Below, piece by piece: positions 1 to 11,900 of a stretch of 64,000 nucleotides of DNA; positions within the stretch are counted from its first letter, which is position 1; each line of letters starts with the position of its first letter. Both the position numbers and the translations under genes were made by a program. The DNA is from Streptomyces sp. DH37 (GTDB taxonomy: Bacteria > Actinomycetota > Actinomycetes > Streptomycetales > Streptomycetaceae), in NCBI RefSeq assembly GCF_029813835.1, contig NZ_JARVKV010000012.1, positions 1 to 64,000 of the forward strand, written 5' to 3'. Below the pieces are notes generated by a model. It saw nothing but the letters and a program-made list of their open reading frames with translations. It did not search any database and had not been told where the DNA came from.

Positions 1-42
1 GCATCGGGCCAGCTAACGATCTTCAACGGCGCCGAAACGCCA

Positions 43-79
43 AGAAGCCCAGTCCAGACACCGTCTGAACTGGGCTTCT
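43..79 (-). terminator. Terminator hairpin after tRNA-Lys
   Basis: An 11-bp perfect inverted repeat (43-53 with 69-79), with a second small inner repeat (cagac/gtctg), lies just downstream of the minus-strand tRNA-Lys. It reads as a Rho-independent-type stop for that transcript. Confidence 0.75.
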
Positions 80-83
80 GCGG

Positions 84-156
84 TAGGCCGTGTGGGACTC
101 GAACCCACAACCAATGGATTAAAAGTCCACTGCTCTGCCAATTGAGCTAACGGCCC
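84..156 (-). tRNA. tRNA-Lys (anticodon UUU)
   Basis: This is a 73-nt cloverleaf on the minus strand. The acceptor stem GGGCCGT pairs with ACGGCCT (one G-U), and the anticodon loop contains TTT. The T-arm GTGGG-TTCGAGT-CCCAC is canonical. The 3' CCA is not encoded. It decodes lysine AAA/AAG codons and is followed by a strong hairpin terminator. Confidence 0.95.
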
Positions 157-512
157 GCCCACGAAGCATAGCCCGGAGGCAGGCCATGATTCGAAGGCAT
201 TGGCACGGTACGGCGAGCGGTTGTGTCGCGTCCGCGCCCACGGGTCCGGCCGCCCGCCGAAGGCACCGGCGCCGGCCCCGGCCGTTCGGCGCCCCCTCCC
301 GGAGTCCTCCCGGAGTCCTTCCGGGGCCCGTCCGGAGTCCGCGAGGGGCAGCCCGCGCCAACCGTCCCCGGTTCCCGGCCCCGTGGCGGACCCGCACCGC
401 CCGCTTCTCCCCCGGACGCGTCGGCCGCGCCCGGCCCCGCGGGCGGGAACGCCCGGGGCCCGCCCCGAAGCGGTGCTTCGGAACGGGCCCCGGGTCGTCA
501 GGCCGTCAGGCG
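157..512. other. Intergenic region without a gene
   Basis: This 356-bp stretch lies between the helicase stop and tRNA-Lys, both transcribed leftwards. It holds the helicase terminator (452-494) and presumably the tRNA promoter. Open frames here have no start-site signal and look like GC-rich shadows. I see no further gene. Confidence 0.6.
452..494 (-). terminator. Terminator of the DEAD-box helicase gene
   Basis: Long hairpin: 452-462 pairs with 484-494, and an inner cgaag/cttcg stem closes the loop. It starts about 20 nt past the helicase stop codon. There is no U-tract, as is common in Streptomyces. Confidence 0.7.
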
Positions 513-2492
<1,980 letters not shown>

Positions 2493-2742
2493 GCGGAAAC
2501 AAACCTCTCGGAGTCACATGGCACGCGCCCGCAACTCCGTGTTTTCGCATAAGACCGCCTCGATGCGGTCAGCCACGGCTCAGGTGAGGAACGCGCCACA
2601 CGGCGCGCTACTGATTCACGGCGCCGGGCAAATGGGAGCAAACGATCTGCCACCATACGACCTCCGCCCCCCGAGCGCAAATCTCGTCTTCGCGCTGCCG
2701 GTGGGGTGGGAGGGACGGCGGTGACGACCGCCTGGGGGAAGT

Positions 2743-3513
2743 CTACCGGTCCACGGAGCCGAATCGTCCGCCTGAGTCATGCGGGCCGCCGGAGCCGTGG
2801 GAGTCGTACGAGGAGTGAACACCGTGGGTGCGGCCGTTCATTCCGTACCGCACCGGAAATCCGGCGAGATCCTCGGTCTCGCCGTCCGAGCCGTCCTCCG
2901 GGCCGTCCCCGGGGCCGCTGCCCCCACCGTCACCGCCGCCGTCACCGCCCCCGCCGTCCCCCTGCGGCGGGGACGGCTCGGCGGGCGGGGTCGTGGGGTC
3001 GGGGGGCGGCGGGGCGGCCGTGCGCGAGGGGTTCGAGGGGCGCGAGGGCCTCGAGGGGGCCGGTGCGGGCGTCCCCCCGCCCTTCCCCGAACTCGCCGAC
3101 GGCGAGGGCCTCGTCGGGCGCGGGGCGGCGGAGGACGGCGAGGGGGAGGCGGACGGGCCGGACGGCCGGCCCGAGGGCGTGCGCTCGGCGCCGTCCCGGT
3201 CCTTCCCCTTCACCGCTCGCCCCCCTCCCCCGCCCCTCTCCTCGCCCCCGCCGCGCGGCGCCACCGCGCTGCCCGGCCGCGGGCCGTCGGCGTCCCTGGA
3301 TGCCTGGTGCCCGGCCGGCTGCCGCCCGGCGTCCTCCCCCTCGCCGGGGGAGCCGACCGTCATGCAGCCGCCGAGGGCGGCCAGCAGCAGGGCGCCGGCG
3401 GTCGTACGGAGGCTCGTGCGGGCGGCCGCACGAGCCGGCCCGCGGGGGGCTGGTTCGCGGGGGGCTGGTTCACGGGGAGCTGGTTCACGGGGGACGGAAC
3501 GGGACCGGCGCAC
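2743..3513 (-). CDS. Putative secreted lipoprotein, Pro/Gly/Ser-rich
   Basis: 256-residue hypothetical protein with a lipobox (LAALGGC, Cys50), so probably diacylglyceryl-anchored outside the membrane. A long Arg/Pro-rich n-region carries three REPAP-type repeats before the hydrophobic core at about 40-48. The rest is low complexity (PS-, GGG- and SP-rich) and ends in a short, more structured His/Gly/Ser-rich tail. I chose GTG 3513 because GGAGG lies 8 nt upstream. An in-frame GTG at 3591 would add 26 residues overlapping the crcB stop. No family recognised. It follows the second crcB gene on the same strand. Confidence 0.6.
   Translation of the reverse strand: MRRSRSVPREPAPREPAPREPAPRGPARAAARTSLRTTAGALLLAALGGCMTVGSPGEGEDAGRQPAGHQASRDADGPRPGSAVAPRGGGEERGGGGGRAVKGKDRDGAERTPSGRPSGPSASPSPSSAAPRPTRPSPSASSGKGGGTPAPAPSRPSRPSNPSRTAAPPPPDPTTPPAEPSPPQGDGGGGDGGGDGGGSGPGDGPEDGSDGETEDLAGFPVRYGMNGRTHGVHSSYDSHGSGGPHDSGGRFGSVDR
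3446..3493. repeat. 15-bp tandem repeat (about 3 copies)
   Basis: The motif gctggttc recurs at exactly 15-bp spacing (ctggtt at 3450, 3465, 3480). It encodes the REPAP repeats in the lipoprotein n-region. In-frame copy-number change would lengthen or shorten that region without a frameshift. Confidence 0.85.
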
Positions 3514-3574
3514 GGGCGGCACCTCCGGGAGGCGGGAGTCGGGGGTCGGGCGGGCTCCCCCTGCCCAACTCCCG

Positions 3575-3949
3575 TCAGCCCGGCAGGTCACGCGCCAGCG
3601 CCAGACCCGCCCACACCGCCCCCAGGGCGACCGGCGGCGTGGCGGCCGCGTTCGCCAACGCCAGCCGCCCGTAACCGCGTTCGGCCAGCCGCAGCGTCTC
3701 GTAGGAGAAGGTGGAGTACGTCGTCAGCGCGCCGCACAGCCCCGTGCCGAGCAGCGCGGCGGCCCGCGCGCCCATCGCGCCCCCCTCGACGGCCCCGGTC
3801 ACCAGGCCCAGCAGCAGGCTGCCGGCGGCGTTGACGGCGAGGGTGCCCCAGGGGAAGACCGACTCGTGCCGCGACTGCACCGCGCGGTCCACCACGTACC
3901 GCAGGCACGCGCCCGCCGCCCCGCCGAGCGCCACCAGGGCCCAGCTCAC
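3575..3949 (-). CDS. crcB: Fluoride channel CrcB/Fluc, second subunit
   Basis: 124-residue small four-helix membrane protein of the CrcB/Fluc family, which exports fluoride. It has the family N-terminus ([10 protein letters not shown]), the NAAGSLLLG segment, and the [17 protein letters not shown] signature with the TTYSTF core. The GTG start overlaps the stop of the upstream crcB (GTGA), so the two are translationally coupled. Paired genes usually form a dual-topology-resolved heterodimer. Confidence 0.92.
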   Translation of the reverse strand: MSWALVALGGAAGACLRYVVDRAVQSRHESVFPWGTLAVNAAGSLLLGLVTGAVEGGAMGARAAALLGTGLCGALTTYSTFSYETLRLAERGYGRLALANAAATPPVALGAVWAGLALARDLPG

Positions 3950-4500
3950 CGCGCCGCCACCGCCCGGGTCGCGCCGGCCGCCGCCCACACGGCGCCGAGG
4001 GCGGCAGCCAGGGTGGCGGACAGGTACAGCAGCGCGGTGCCCGCGGCGCCCTCCTCCAGCAGCCGCACGGTGTCGAGCGCGTACGCCGAGTAGGTGGTGA
4101 AGCCGCCCAGCACGCCCGTGCCCAGGAAGGGGCGCGCCAGCGGATGGCGGAGGCCCCCTCGGCCGGGGCCGCGCTCCCCCACCAGCACCATCAGCACGCC
4201 GATCAGCGCGCAGCCGGCGGTGTTGGCGGCGAGGACCGCCCAGGAGAGGCCGCCGGGCGCGGCGGGCCAGGCCGACGTGAGGCCGTGGCGGGCGCAGGCG
4301 CCCAGCGCCCCGCCCGCGGCGACGGCGGCGAGGACGGCCGCCGCGCGGGGCCCGGCGGTCTCGGCGCGGTGGGCGGGGACGTGCAGATCGACGTCGGGGT
4401 CGATCACCGCGTCCGGTCCGCCCCCCGGCTCCTCCCGCTGCGGCCCCTCCCGCTGCGGCTCCTCCCCCTCCGCCCGCCCCTCCGCCGCGCCTCGGCTCAC
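3946..4500 (-). CDS. crcB: Fluoride channel CrcB/Fluc, first subunit
   Basis: 184 residues. About 55 N-terminal residues are hydrophilic and Glu/Pro-rich; a canonical Fluc domain follows, with [13 protein letters not shown], the NTAGCALIG helix and the signature [15 protein letters not shown]. The GTG start overlaps the TGA of the upstream metallopeptidase gene (GTGA), and its own stop overlaps the next crcB the same way. Three genes are therefore coupled. The acidic N-terminal extension is longer than in most Fluc proteins. A later start cannot be excluded, but the overlap favours this one. Confidence 0.88.
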   Translation of the reverse strand: MSRGAAEGRAEGEEPQREGPQREEPGGGPDAVIDPDVDLHVPAHRAETAGPRAAAVLAAVAAGGALGACARHGLTSAWPAAPGGLSWAVLAANTAGCALIGVLMVLVGERGPGRGGLRHPLARPFLGTGVLGGFTTYSAYALDTVRLLEEGAAGTALLYLSATLAAALGAVWAAAGATRAVAAR

Positions 4501-4850
4501 GCGTATCCCAGGTCGTGCAGCCGCTCGTCGTCGATGCCGAAGTGGTGGGCGATCTCGTGCACCACGGTGATCTCCACCTCCTCGACGACCATCCCGCGGT
4601 CGCCGCCGTCGCGCTCGCACATCCGCAGGGTCGGACCCCGGTAGATCGTGATGCGGTCCGGCAGGACCCCGGCGTACCACTCGCCGCGCTCGGTCAGCGG
4701 AGTGCCCTCGTACAGCCCGAGCAGCTCGGGGTCCTCGGCCGGCGGCTCGTCCTCCACGAACACCGCCACGTTGTCCATGAGCCGCGTCAGCTCCGGCGGG
4801 ATCCGGTCGAGCGCCTCGGCCACCAGTTCCTCGAACTCCTCGCGCGTCAT
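4497..4850 (-). CDS. Small zincin-like metallopeptidase (DUF1025/Zincin_1 family)
   Basis: 117 residues, typical of this short actinobacterial family. The C-terminal motif [19 protein letters not shown] gives two zinc-binding histidines and the catalytic Glu of HExxH, with a downstream Asp as likely third ligand. Substrate and role are unknown. I chose ATG 4850 by family length. A GTG three codons upstream is an alternative, and the Shine-Dalgarno signal is weak for both. It heads the three-gene set with the crcB pair and is divergent from the metallophosphoesterase gene. Confidence 0.85.
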   Translation of the reverse strand: MTREEFEELVAEALDRIPPELTRLMDNVAVFVEDEPPAEDPELLGLYEGTPLTERGEWYAGVLPDRITIYRGPTLRMCERDGGDRGMVVEEVEITVVHEIAHHFGIDDERLHDLGYA

Positions 4851-4954
4851 CTCCAGCACGGGCCCATTGTCCGCCACGGCGCGCGGACGGCGCACGAGCC
4901 GGTGCACGGCACGGCCGTCGCATAGTCGCCATCCGGCCGGGCATATGGCACGGC

Positions 4955-6580
4955 ATGAGCCGAGAACCACTCCGGCCGCACCGGGCTCCCGTCCGCCGGG
5001 CCGCAGCCGTTCCCCGTGCTCTCCGGCGCCGCTTCCGGGCGCACCGGCCCGCACCGGGCCCCTCCCTGAGCCGCACCCCGCACCCGTACGCCCGCGCGCT
5101 GGCGCTGGCCGCCGTCACGCTGCTGGGCGCCTGGCTGGGGCTGCTCGTCGCGGGCAGCGTGAAGGCCCCCGTGGGGCCGGTGGACACCCGGATGTCGCTG
5201 CGCCCCTCGCCGACCGGGGGGACGGAGATCAGCGTGTCGCCGCTCGGCGCGCTGGAGCTGGACAGCCACCTCGCCCCGCTCGCGCTCGATGTCGATATCG
5301 ACCAGCTCAACCCCGAGCGGGCCCAGGCCCTGGTCGACCGCCCGGAGCGGATCAGCGGCCTGGAGGGGGAGATCACCCGGGACGTGCAGTCCGGCGCGCG
5401 GGACCTGGCCGTGCGGGCCTCCGTCGCGGCCGTCACCGGCGCCACGGCGCTCGGCCTGGCCGTCTACCGGCGCCCGCGGCGCGCGCTCGCGGCGGGCGGC
5501 CTCGCGCTCGCGCTGCTGGCCGCCTCCGGCGCGAGCGCGTACGCGACGTGGAACCCGAAGTCGCTGCTGGAGCCGAAGTTCTCCGGACTGCTGGCCAGCG
5601 CGCCGAGCGTGGTCGGCAGCGCGCGCAGCATCGTCACCGAGTTCGACGTCTACCAGCAGGAGCTGGCGCGGCTGGTCACCAACGTCACCAAGCTCTACGA
5701 CGCCGCCTCCACGCTCCCGGCCTACCAGCCGGACCCGAACACCGTCCGCGTGCTGCACGTCTCCGACATCCACCTCAACCCGGCCGCGTGGCACATCGTC
5801 AGGTCGCTGGTCGAGCAGTACGACATCGACGTGATCATCGACTCGGGCGACACGATGGACCACGGCACCGCCGCCGAGAACGGCTTCCTCGATCCCGTCG
5901 AGGACCTCGGCGCGCCCTACGTGTGGGTGCGCGGCAACCACGACTCGCGCGCCACCCAGGAGTACGTCGAGAAGCTGGACAACACCCACGTCCTGGACGA
6001 CGGCGAGCCCGTGACCGTGGGCGGCCTGCGGATCGCGGGGATCGGCGACCCCCAGTTCACCCCGGACCGCTCGGTGGTCGCCCAGGGCGACCCGGCCGAG
6101 CGCGCGGCGGGCGGCAGGCTGGCCGCCGCGCTGCGCGAGAGCGCGGCGGCGGGGAAGCCGGTACACATCGCCGTCGCGCACAACCCGGTGGCGGCCCAGC
6201 AGACGGACGGCGACGTGCCGCTGGTCCTGGCCGGCCACGTCCACCGCCGGGAGAACCGGGTGATGGAGGAGGGCACCCGTCTGATGATCGAGGGCTCCAC
6301 GGGCGGCGGCGGCCTGCGGGCCGTGGAGGGCGACGAGCCGCAGAAGGTGATGGCCTCGGTGCTCTACCTGGACCAGGACACCAAGCGGCTCCAGGCGTGG
6401 GACGAGATCACCCTGGGCGGTCTGGGCCTGACGACGGCCGAGGTCAGCCGCCATCTGCCGGAGGAGGTGGAACCGGGCGGCTCGCCGCTCCCCTCGCCCT
6501 CCTCACCATCCCCCTCGGCGTCTCCCTCGACTCCTCCCCCGGCGTCCCCCGCGGCCCCCGCCCCGTCACGGTCCGGCTAG
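4955..6580 (+). CDS. Membrane-anchored metallophosphoesterase
   Basis: 541 residues with hydrophobic segments at about 46-66 and in the 155-200 region, then a calcineurin-like phosphoesterase domain. The metal-ligand motifs are in order: VSDIHL (Dx H), SGDTMDHG (GD), RGNHDS (GNHD), VAHNP and GHVHRR (GHxH). The last 40 residues are a Pro/Ser tail. Topology suggests the catalytic domain lies on one membrane face after two TM segments. Substrate unknown. The ATG at 4955 is supported by the downstream architecture only; the first 40 residues are Arg/Pro-rich, so a later start is possible. Confidence 0.85.
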   Translation: MSREPLRPHRAPVRRAAAVPRALRRRFRAHRPAPGPSLSRTPHPYARALALAAVTLLGAWLGLLVAGSVKAPVGPVDTRMSLRPSPTGGTEISVSPLGALELDSHLAPLALDVDIDQLNPERAQALVDRPERISGLEGEITRDVQSGARDLAVRASVAAVTGATALGLAVYRRPRRALAAGGLALALLAASGASAYATWNPKSLLEPKFSGLLASAPSVVGSARSIVTEFDVYQQELARLVTNVTKLYDAASTLPAYQPDPNTVRVLHVSDIHLNPAAWHIVRSLVEQYDIDVIIDSGDTMDHGTAAENGFLDPVEDLGAPYVWVRGNHDSRATQEYVEKLDNTHVLDDGEPVTVGGLRIAGIGDPQFTPDRSVVAQGDPAERAAGGRLAAALRESAAAGKPVHIAVAHNPVAAQQTDGDVPLVLAGHVHRRENRVMEEGTRLMIEGSTGGGGLRAVEGDEPQKVMASVLYLDQDTKRLQAWDEITLGGLGLTTAEVSRHLPEEVEPGGSPLPSPSSPSPSASPSTPPPASPAAPAPSRSG

Positions 6581-6682
6581 CCCGCCCGGACACCGCCGGA
6601 AATCCGTTTTGGCGATCCGTCCCGCCATCCCATATGCTTCTCACGTCCCCGACGCGCTGAGAAGCGCCCAGGTGGGCCATCA

Positions 6683-6755
6683 GCCCTCATCGTCTAGTGG
6701 CCCAGGACGCCGCCCTTTCAAGGCGGTAGCACGGGTTCGAATCCCGTTGGGGGCA
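6683..6755 (+). tRNA. tRNA-Glu (anticodon UUC)
   Basis: 73-nt cloverleaf. The acceptor GCCCTCA pairs with TGGGGGC (one U-G), the anticodon loop is CTTTCAA with TTC, and the T-loop is TTCGAAT. First of a three-tRNA cluster (Glu, Asp, Phe). Confidence 0.96.
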
Positions 6756-6794
6756 CGCACCACCCTGTGCGAGACTAGTGCTCGTACGTTGCTT

Positions 6795-6869
6795 GGTCCT
6801 GTGGAGCAGTTTGGAGTGCTCGCCACCCTGTCAAGGTGGAGGCCGCGGGTTCAAATCCCGTCAGGACCG
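6795..6869 (+). tRNA. tRNA-Asp (anticodon GUC), copy 1
   Basis: 75-nt cloverleaf with acceptor GGTCCTG/CAGGACC, anticodon loop CTGTCAA with GTC, and T-loop TTCAAAT. Identical to the copy at 13110-13184. Confidence 0.96.
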
Positions 6870-6873
6870 CTGC

Positions 6874-6947
6874 GGCTGGGTAGCTCAGTTGGTACGAGCG
6901 TCCGCCTGAAAAGCGGAAGGTCGCCGGTTCGACCCCGGCCCCAGCCA
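6874..6947 (+). tRNA. tRNA-Phe (anticodon GAA)
   Basis: 74-nt cloverleaf with acceptor GGCTGGG/CCCAGCC, anticodon loop CTGAAAA with GAA, and T-loop TTCGACC. Last tRNA of the cluster, followed at once by a strong terminator. Confidence 0.95.
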
Positions 6948-6953
6948 CCGCAG

Positions 6954-6993
6954 GAGAAGCCCCCGGGCGAGGAGACTCGCCCGGGGGCTTCTC
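6954..6993 (+). terminator. Terminator of the Glu-Asp-Phe tRNA cluster
   Basis: Perfect 18-bp stem (6954-6971 with 6976-6993) and a GAGA loop, starting 7 nt after tRNA-Phe. Confidence 0.9.
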
Positions 6994-7086
6994 CGTGTCC
7001 GGAGCGCGACCGCGGCCGGGGACGGCGGGCGTCCGCCGCCGGAAAACCGCGGGCGGTACGGGACGGACCGGTGGCAGGGTGGGGCC

Positions 7087-7605
7087 ATGACGTCAGGAGA
7101 TCTCGCCGGGTTGCTCGCCGAGCCGCACCGGCTGCGCGCGTTCGCCGCGCTGGCGCTGGGAGCCGGAAACGTGCCGGAGGTGGCGTCGGCCGCCGGGCTG
7201 ACCGTCCGCGAGGCCGCGGTCGCCGTGCGGCGGCTGCGGAACGGCGGAGTGATCGGCGGCGGGGACGGTGGGGACGGCGGGCTGCGCGTCGAGACCGAGC
7301 GGTTCCGGGAGCTCGCCCGCGCGGGGGCCGGGGAGCCGGAGACCCCCGCCGGGGACCCGCTCCACCGGTTCGTGCGCGACGGACGGATCGTCCGCCTGCC
7401 CGCCCGCAGGGGCAGGCGGCTCCCGGTCCTGGAGCACGTGGTGGAGCGCTCCTTCGGGACCGGGCGCGTCTACGGCGAGCGCGAGGTCGACGACCTGCTG
7501 CGCGTGTGGTGCGAGGGCGGGGGCACCGACCATGTGACGGTGCGGCGCCATCTGGTCGACGAGTGCCTGCTGAAGCGCGAGAGCGGCCGGTACTGGCGTC
7601 CCTGA
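7087..7605 (+). CDS. DUF2087 domain protein with N-terminal winged-helix-like domain
   Basis: 172 residues. The N-terminal half resembles an ArsR-type helix-turn-helix (AEPHRLRAFAALALG, then VPEVASAAGLTVREAAVAVRRL). The C-terminal half matches DUF2087: an LPARRGRRLPVLEHVVERF-like core, the YGEREVDDLLR segment and the terminal RRHLVDECLLKRE segment. Probably a transcriptional regulator of unknown target. It stands alone between the tRNA terminator and a convergent membrane-protein gene. The ATG follows a G-rich stretch (cagggtgggg). Confidence 0.83.
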   Translation: MTSGDLAGLLAEPHRLRAFAALALGAGNVPEVASAAGLTVREAAVAVRRLRNGGVIGGGDGGDGGLRVETERFRELARAGAGEPETPAGDPLHRFVRDGRIVRLPARRGRRLPVLEHVVERSFGTGRVYGEREVDDLLRVWCEGGGTDHVTVRRHLVDECLLKRESGRYWRP

Positions 7606-7647
7606 CCGGGGTTCGCCACCGACCGGGGGCCGCCGAGGCAGCCGGGC

Positions 7648-8847
7648 TCAGGAGCCGCCGTTCCGGCCGCCCGGGTGGCGGTGGCGCCAGATCCAGAAGA
7701 CGGCGCTGGAGGCGACCGCCCAGGCGGCCAGCACCAGATAGGGCTGCGGGTGCAGGTGGCCGGGGAAGTAGACGGCCGTGTGCTGGGCGTTGACGGAGGC
7801 GCCCGGCGGAAGCCAGCGGCCCACGACGCCCAGCGGCGAGGGCAGCAGCGGCCAGGAGACCGCTCCCCCGGAGGAGGGGTTGCCGATGAGGACCATCAGA
7901 CCCCAGGTGGGGAGCATGGCCCAGCGGCCGATCAGGGCCTGGAACATCGTGAAGACCATGCCCGAGGTGAACATGGTCAGGGCGAGGATCATCCAGGAGT
8001 GGACGAAGGGGAAGTCGACCGCGTTCAGCAGCCAGTCCACGGCCGCGGTGACGGCGAAGCCGCCGAGCAGCGAGTAGGCGGCCGTGAAGGCGATCCTCTC
8101 GAACGGTTTCAGGTCCTTGGCGTGGACGCTCATCTGGATGGCCCCGATGAAGCCGGTGACCACCGCCGCGAGGGTGACGTAGAACAGGGCCAGGCCGCGC
8201 GGATCGCCCGGGTCCAGCGGTTTGGCGTCCCGCACCGCCACCCGCAGCCCGGTCTCCTCGCCGACCGTCCGGGCGGCCTGGGTCAGCAGTTCGGCGACGG
8301 AGGCGCCCGAGGCGCTGGAGACGTCCAGATCCAGCCGCTCCCGGCCGGGGTCGGCGGGGACGTGCAGCACGGCGAACACCTTCTGGGACTCCAGGGCGTC
8401 CTGGGCCGCCGCGTCGTCGGGGTACCGGCGCAGTTCCAGGGAGGAGCGCAGGTCCTCGCTCATGGCGTCGGCGAAGGCGTCGGCGCGCTCCCCGCGCGCG
8501 GCGGCGGCCTCGGCGCCGACGACCGCGACGGGGATGCGGTGCGGTGTGGGATCCGCCATGGCGTAGGTGTACGAGCCCGCGAAGAGCCCGGCCGCGGCGG
8601 CGATGAGCAGTGTCAGCACGGTGGCGGGCAGGAAGGGCGATCCCCTGAAGCGACGCCACCACCCGGCCGCGGCTCCTCCCGCCCCGCCCCCGCCGGCCTT
8701 CCCTGCCCCGTCCTCCCCACCCTCCCAAGCCCTGTCCTCCCCACCCTCCCCTGCCCCGTCCTCCCCAGCCCTGTCCCCACCACGGGCATCATGAGAGCCG
8801 TGCGCGTCGCGCGAGCCGTGCGGGAGGGGGTGACTCTGGTCGCTCAT
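7648..8847 (-). CDS. Multi-pass membrane protein, YhgE/Pip- or DUF3533-like (ABC-2 type)
   Basis: 399 residues. The Gly/Glu/Asp-rich cytoplasmic N-terminus (about 65 residues) is encoded by a 24-bp tandem repeat. One TM follows at about 70-90, then an extracytoplasmic domain of about 130 residues and a C-terminal bundle of 5-6 TM segments beginning at LALFYVTLAAVVTGFIGA. This TM, large outer loop and TM-bundle layout is that of ABC-2/YhgE-type exporters or secretion accessory proteins. Substrate unknown, and no ATPase is adjacent. I used ATG 8847; an in-frame codon 11 residues upstream is possible. Confidence 0.75.
   Translation of the reverse strand: MSDQSHPLPHGSRDAHGSHDARGGDRAGEDGAGEGGEDRAWEGGEDGAGKAGGGGAGGAAAGWWRRFRGSPFLPATVLTLLIAAAAGLFAGSYTYAMADPTPHRIPVAVVGAEAAAARGERADAFADAMSEDLRSSLELRRYPDDAAAQDALESQKVFAVLHVPADPGRERLDLDVSSASGASVAELLTQAARTVGEETGLRVAVRDAKPLDPGDPRGLALFYVTLAAVVTGFIGAIQMSVHAKDLKPFERIAFTAAYSLLGGFAVTAAVDWLLNAVDFPFVHSWMILALTMFTSGMVFTMFQALIGRWAMLPTWGLMVLIGNPSSGGAVSWPLLPSPLGVVGRWLPPGASVNAQHTAVYFPGHLHPQPYLVLAAWAVASSAVFWIWRHRHPGGRNGGS
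8702..8775. repeat. 24-bp tandem repeat in a coding N-terminus
   Basis: The unit gtcctccccaccctccc plus 7 variable bases recurs at 24-bp spacing, about 2.5-3 copies. On the minus strand it encodes the GEDGAGEGGEDRAWEGGEDGAG-like tail. Copy-number change stays in frame. Confidence 0.75.
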
Positions 8848-8954
8848 GTGCGTCACCCTAGTCAGCCATTCCGCCCACAAGACCGCATAACGCCCACAAG
8901 CCCCGTTGAAATGATTCGCACGGCACTCGGCGCGGGTGCGATCCTGGAGTCCGT

Positions 8955-11900
8955 ATGTCCACTCTGTCTGACCCCACCCTCCCCGCCGTCCTGGAGCGAC
9001 TGCCCGAGCTGATGCTGCGCGACCAGCAGCGACTCGGCCGCCGCCTGGAGGGCGTCCGCCGCATCCGCAAGCCGGAGGCGCGGCAGGCCGTACTCGCCGA
9101 GATCGCCGCCGAGGTCGAGCGCGCCGAGCTGCGCGTGGCCGCGCGGCGGGACGCCGTACCCGCGATCGACTACCCGGAGCAGCTCCCGGTCAGCCAGAAG
9201 AAGGACGAGATCCTCGAGGCGATCCGGGACAACCAGGTCGTGATCGTCGCGGGCGAGACCGGCTCCGGCAAGACCACCCAGATCCCCAAGATCTGCCTGG
9301 AGCTCGGGCGCGGGGTGAAGGGGCTGATCGGGCACACCCAGCCGCGCCGGATCGCGGCCCGCACCGTCGCCGAGCGCGTCGCCGAGGAGCTGCGCACCCC
9401 GCTGGGCGAGGCGGTGGGCTGGAAGGTCCGCTTCACCGACCAGGTGGGCGAGGACACCCTGGTCAAGCTGATGACGGACGGCATCCTGCTGGCCGAGATC
9501 CAGACCGACCGCGAGCTGCGCCGCTACGACACGATCATCATCGACGAGGCGCACGAGCGCAGCCTCAACATCGACTTCCTGCTGGGCTACCTCGCCCAGC
9601 TCCTCCCCCGCCGCCCGGACCTCAAGGTCGTCATCACCTCCGCGACGATCGACCCCGAGCGCTTCTCCCGCCACTTCGGCGACGCCCCGATCGTCGAGGT
9701 GTCCGGGCGCACGTACCCGGTGGAGGTCCGCTACCGGCCGCTGCTGGAGGAGGACGGCGACAACCCGGACCGGGACCAGGTCACCGCGGTCTGCGACGCG
9801 GTCGACGAGCTCCAGGCCGAGGGGCCGGGCGACATCCTGGTCTTCCTCTCCGGCGAGCGGGAGATCCGCGACACCGCCGACGCGCTGAACAAGCGGAACC
9901 TGCGCTTCACGGAGGTGCTGCCGCTGTACGCGCGGCTGTCGCACGCCGAGCAGCACCGCGTCTTCCAGCGGAGCACCCGGCAGGGGCAGGCGACCCGGCG
10001 GATCGTGCTGGCCACCAACGTCGCCGAGACCTCGCTGACCGTCCCCGGCATCAAGTACGTCATCGACACCGGCACCGCCCGCATCTCCCGCTACAGCCAC
10101 CGCACCAAGGTCCAGCGGCTGCCGATCGAGCGGATCTCCCAGGCCAGCGCCAACCAGCGCAAGGGCCGCTGCGGCCGTACCTCGGACGGCATCTGCGTCC
10201 GGCTCTACTCCGAGGAGGACTTCCTCTCCCGCCCGGAGTTCACCGACCCCGAGATCCTGCGGACGAACCTGGCCTCCGTCATCCTCCAGATGACCGCCGC
10301 CGGGCTGGGCGACATCGAGCGCTTCCCGTTCATCGACCCGCCGGACCACCGCAGCATCAAGGCCGGCGTACAGCTCCTGGAGGAGCTGCACGCCCTCGAC
10401 ACCGCGCAGAAGGACCCGCGCAAGCGGCTGACGGAGACCGGCCGGAAGCTGGCTCAGTTCCCCGTGGACCCGCGTCTGGCCCGGATGGTGCTGGAGGCCG
10501 ACCGCAACGGCTGCGTCCGCGAGGTCATGGTGATCGCCGCCGCGCTGTCCATCCAGGACCCGCGCGAGCGCCCCGCCGACAAGCAGCAGCAGGCCGACCA
10601 GCAGCACGCCCGCTTCCGGGACGAGAACAGCGACTTCCTCACCCTGCTCAACCTGTGGCGGTACGTGCGCGAGCAGCAGAAGACGCTGTCCTCCTCGGCC
10701 TTCCGCCGCATGTGCAAGACCGAGTTCCTCAACTACCTGCGCATACGCGAGTGGCAGGACATCTACGTCCAGCTCCGCCAGGTGGCCAAGTCCATGGGCG
10801 TCCGGATGAACGACCAGGACGCCGACGCCGACCGCGTCCACCAGTCGCTGCTGGCGGGCCTGCTGTCGCACATCGGGCTCCGGGACACCGGGACGGAGAG
10901 CGGGAAGGGCACCGCGAAGGAGGGCGGGAAGAGCACCGGGAGGGAGGGCGCGAAGAACAACGAGTACCTGGGCGCGCGCAACGCCAAGTTCGCCGTCTTC
11001 CCCGGCTCGGCGCTGTTCAGGAAGCCGCCGCGCTGGATCATGTCGGCCGAGCTGGTGGAGACCTCGCGGCTGTGGGCGCGGGTCAACGCCAGGATCGACC
11101 CGGACTGGATCGAGCCGCTCGCCCAGCACCTGGTCAAGCGCACCTACAGCGAGCCGCACTGGGAGCAGAAGCAGGCGGCGGTGATGGCGTACGAGAAGGT
11201 GACGCTCTACGGCGTCCCCATCGTCGCGCAGCGCAAGGTGAACTACGGGCGCATCGACCCGGAGACCTGCCGCGACCTGTTCATCCGCAACGCCCTGGTG
11301 GAGGGCGACTGGCGCACCCACCACCAGTTCTTCCACGACAACCGCAGGCTGCTGGGCGAGGTCGAGGAGCTGGAGCACCGCGCCCGCCGCCGCGACATCC
11401 TCGTCGACGACGAGACGCTGTTCGACTTCTACGACCAGCGCGTCCCCGAGCACGTGGTCTCCGGCGCGCACTTCGACTCCTGGTGGAAGCGGAAGCGCCA
11501 CGAGGAGCCGGACCTGCTCAACTTCGAGAAGTCCATGCTCATCAACGAGCGTGCCGGGCAGATCACCAAGGACGACTACCCCGACTCCTGGCGCCAGGGC
11601 CGGCTCAGGTTCCGGGTGACGTACCAGTTCGAGCCGGGGGCCGACGCCGACGGCGTCACCGTCCACGTCCCCCTCCAGGTGCTCAACCAGGTCACCCCCG
11701 AGGGCTTCGACTGGCAGATCCCGGGTCTGCGCGCGGACCTGGTCACCGAGCTGATCCGCTCGCTGCCCAAGCCGATCCGCCGCAACTACGTCCCGGCGCC
11801 CAACTTCGCCCAGCGCTTCTTGGAGGCCGTCGCCGGGCAGGGCGGCGACATCCCGGAAGCCACCCTGGGCGAGCCGCTGACGGCCGTTCTGGCGCGGGAG

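Noticed and set aside
3446..3493. Short-period repeats as a CRISPR array
   Set aside because: Repeats are adjacent without spacers and encode peptide units in frame. The same holds for the repeats at 8702-8775 and 34331-34370.
3946..5445. A 499-residue fusion of an upstream segment with CrcB
   Set aside because: The frame runs backwards over the metallophosphoesterase start and metallopeptidase; the real CrcB begins at the GTG at 4500, which overlaps the peptidase stop.
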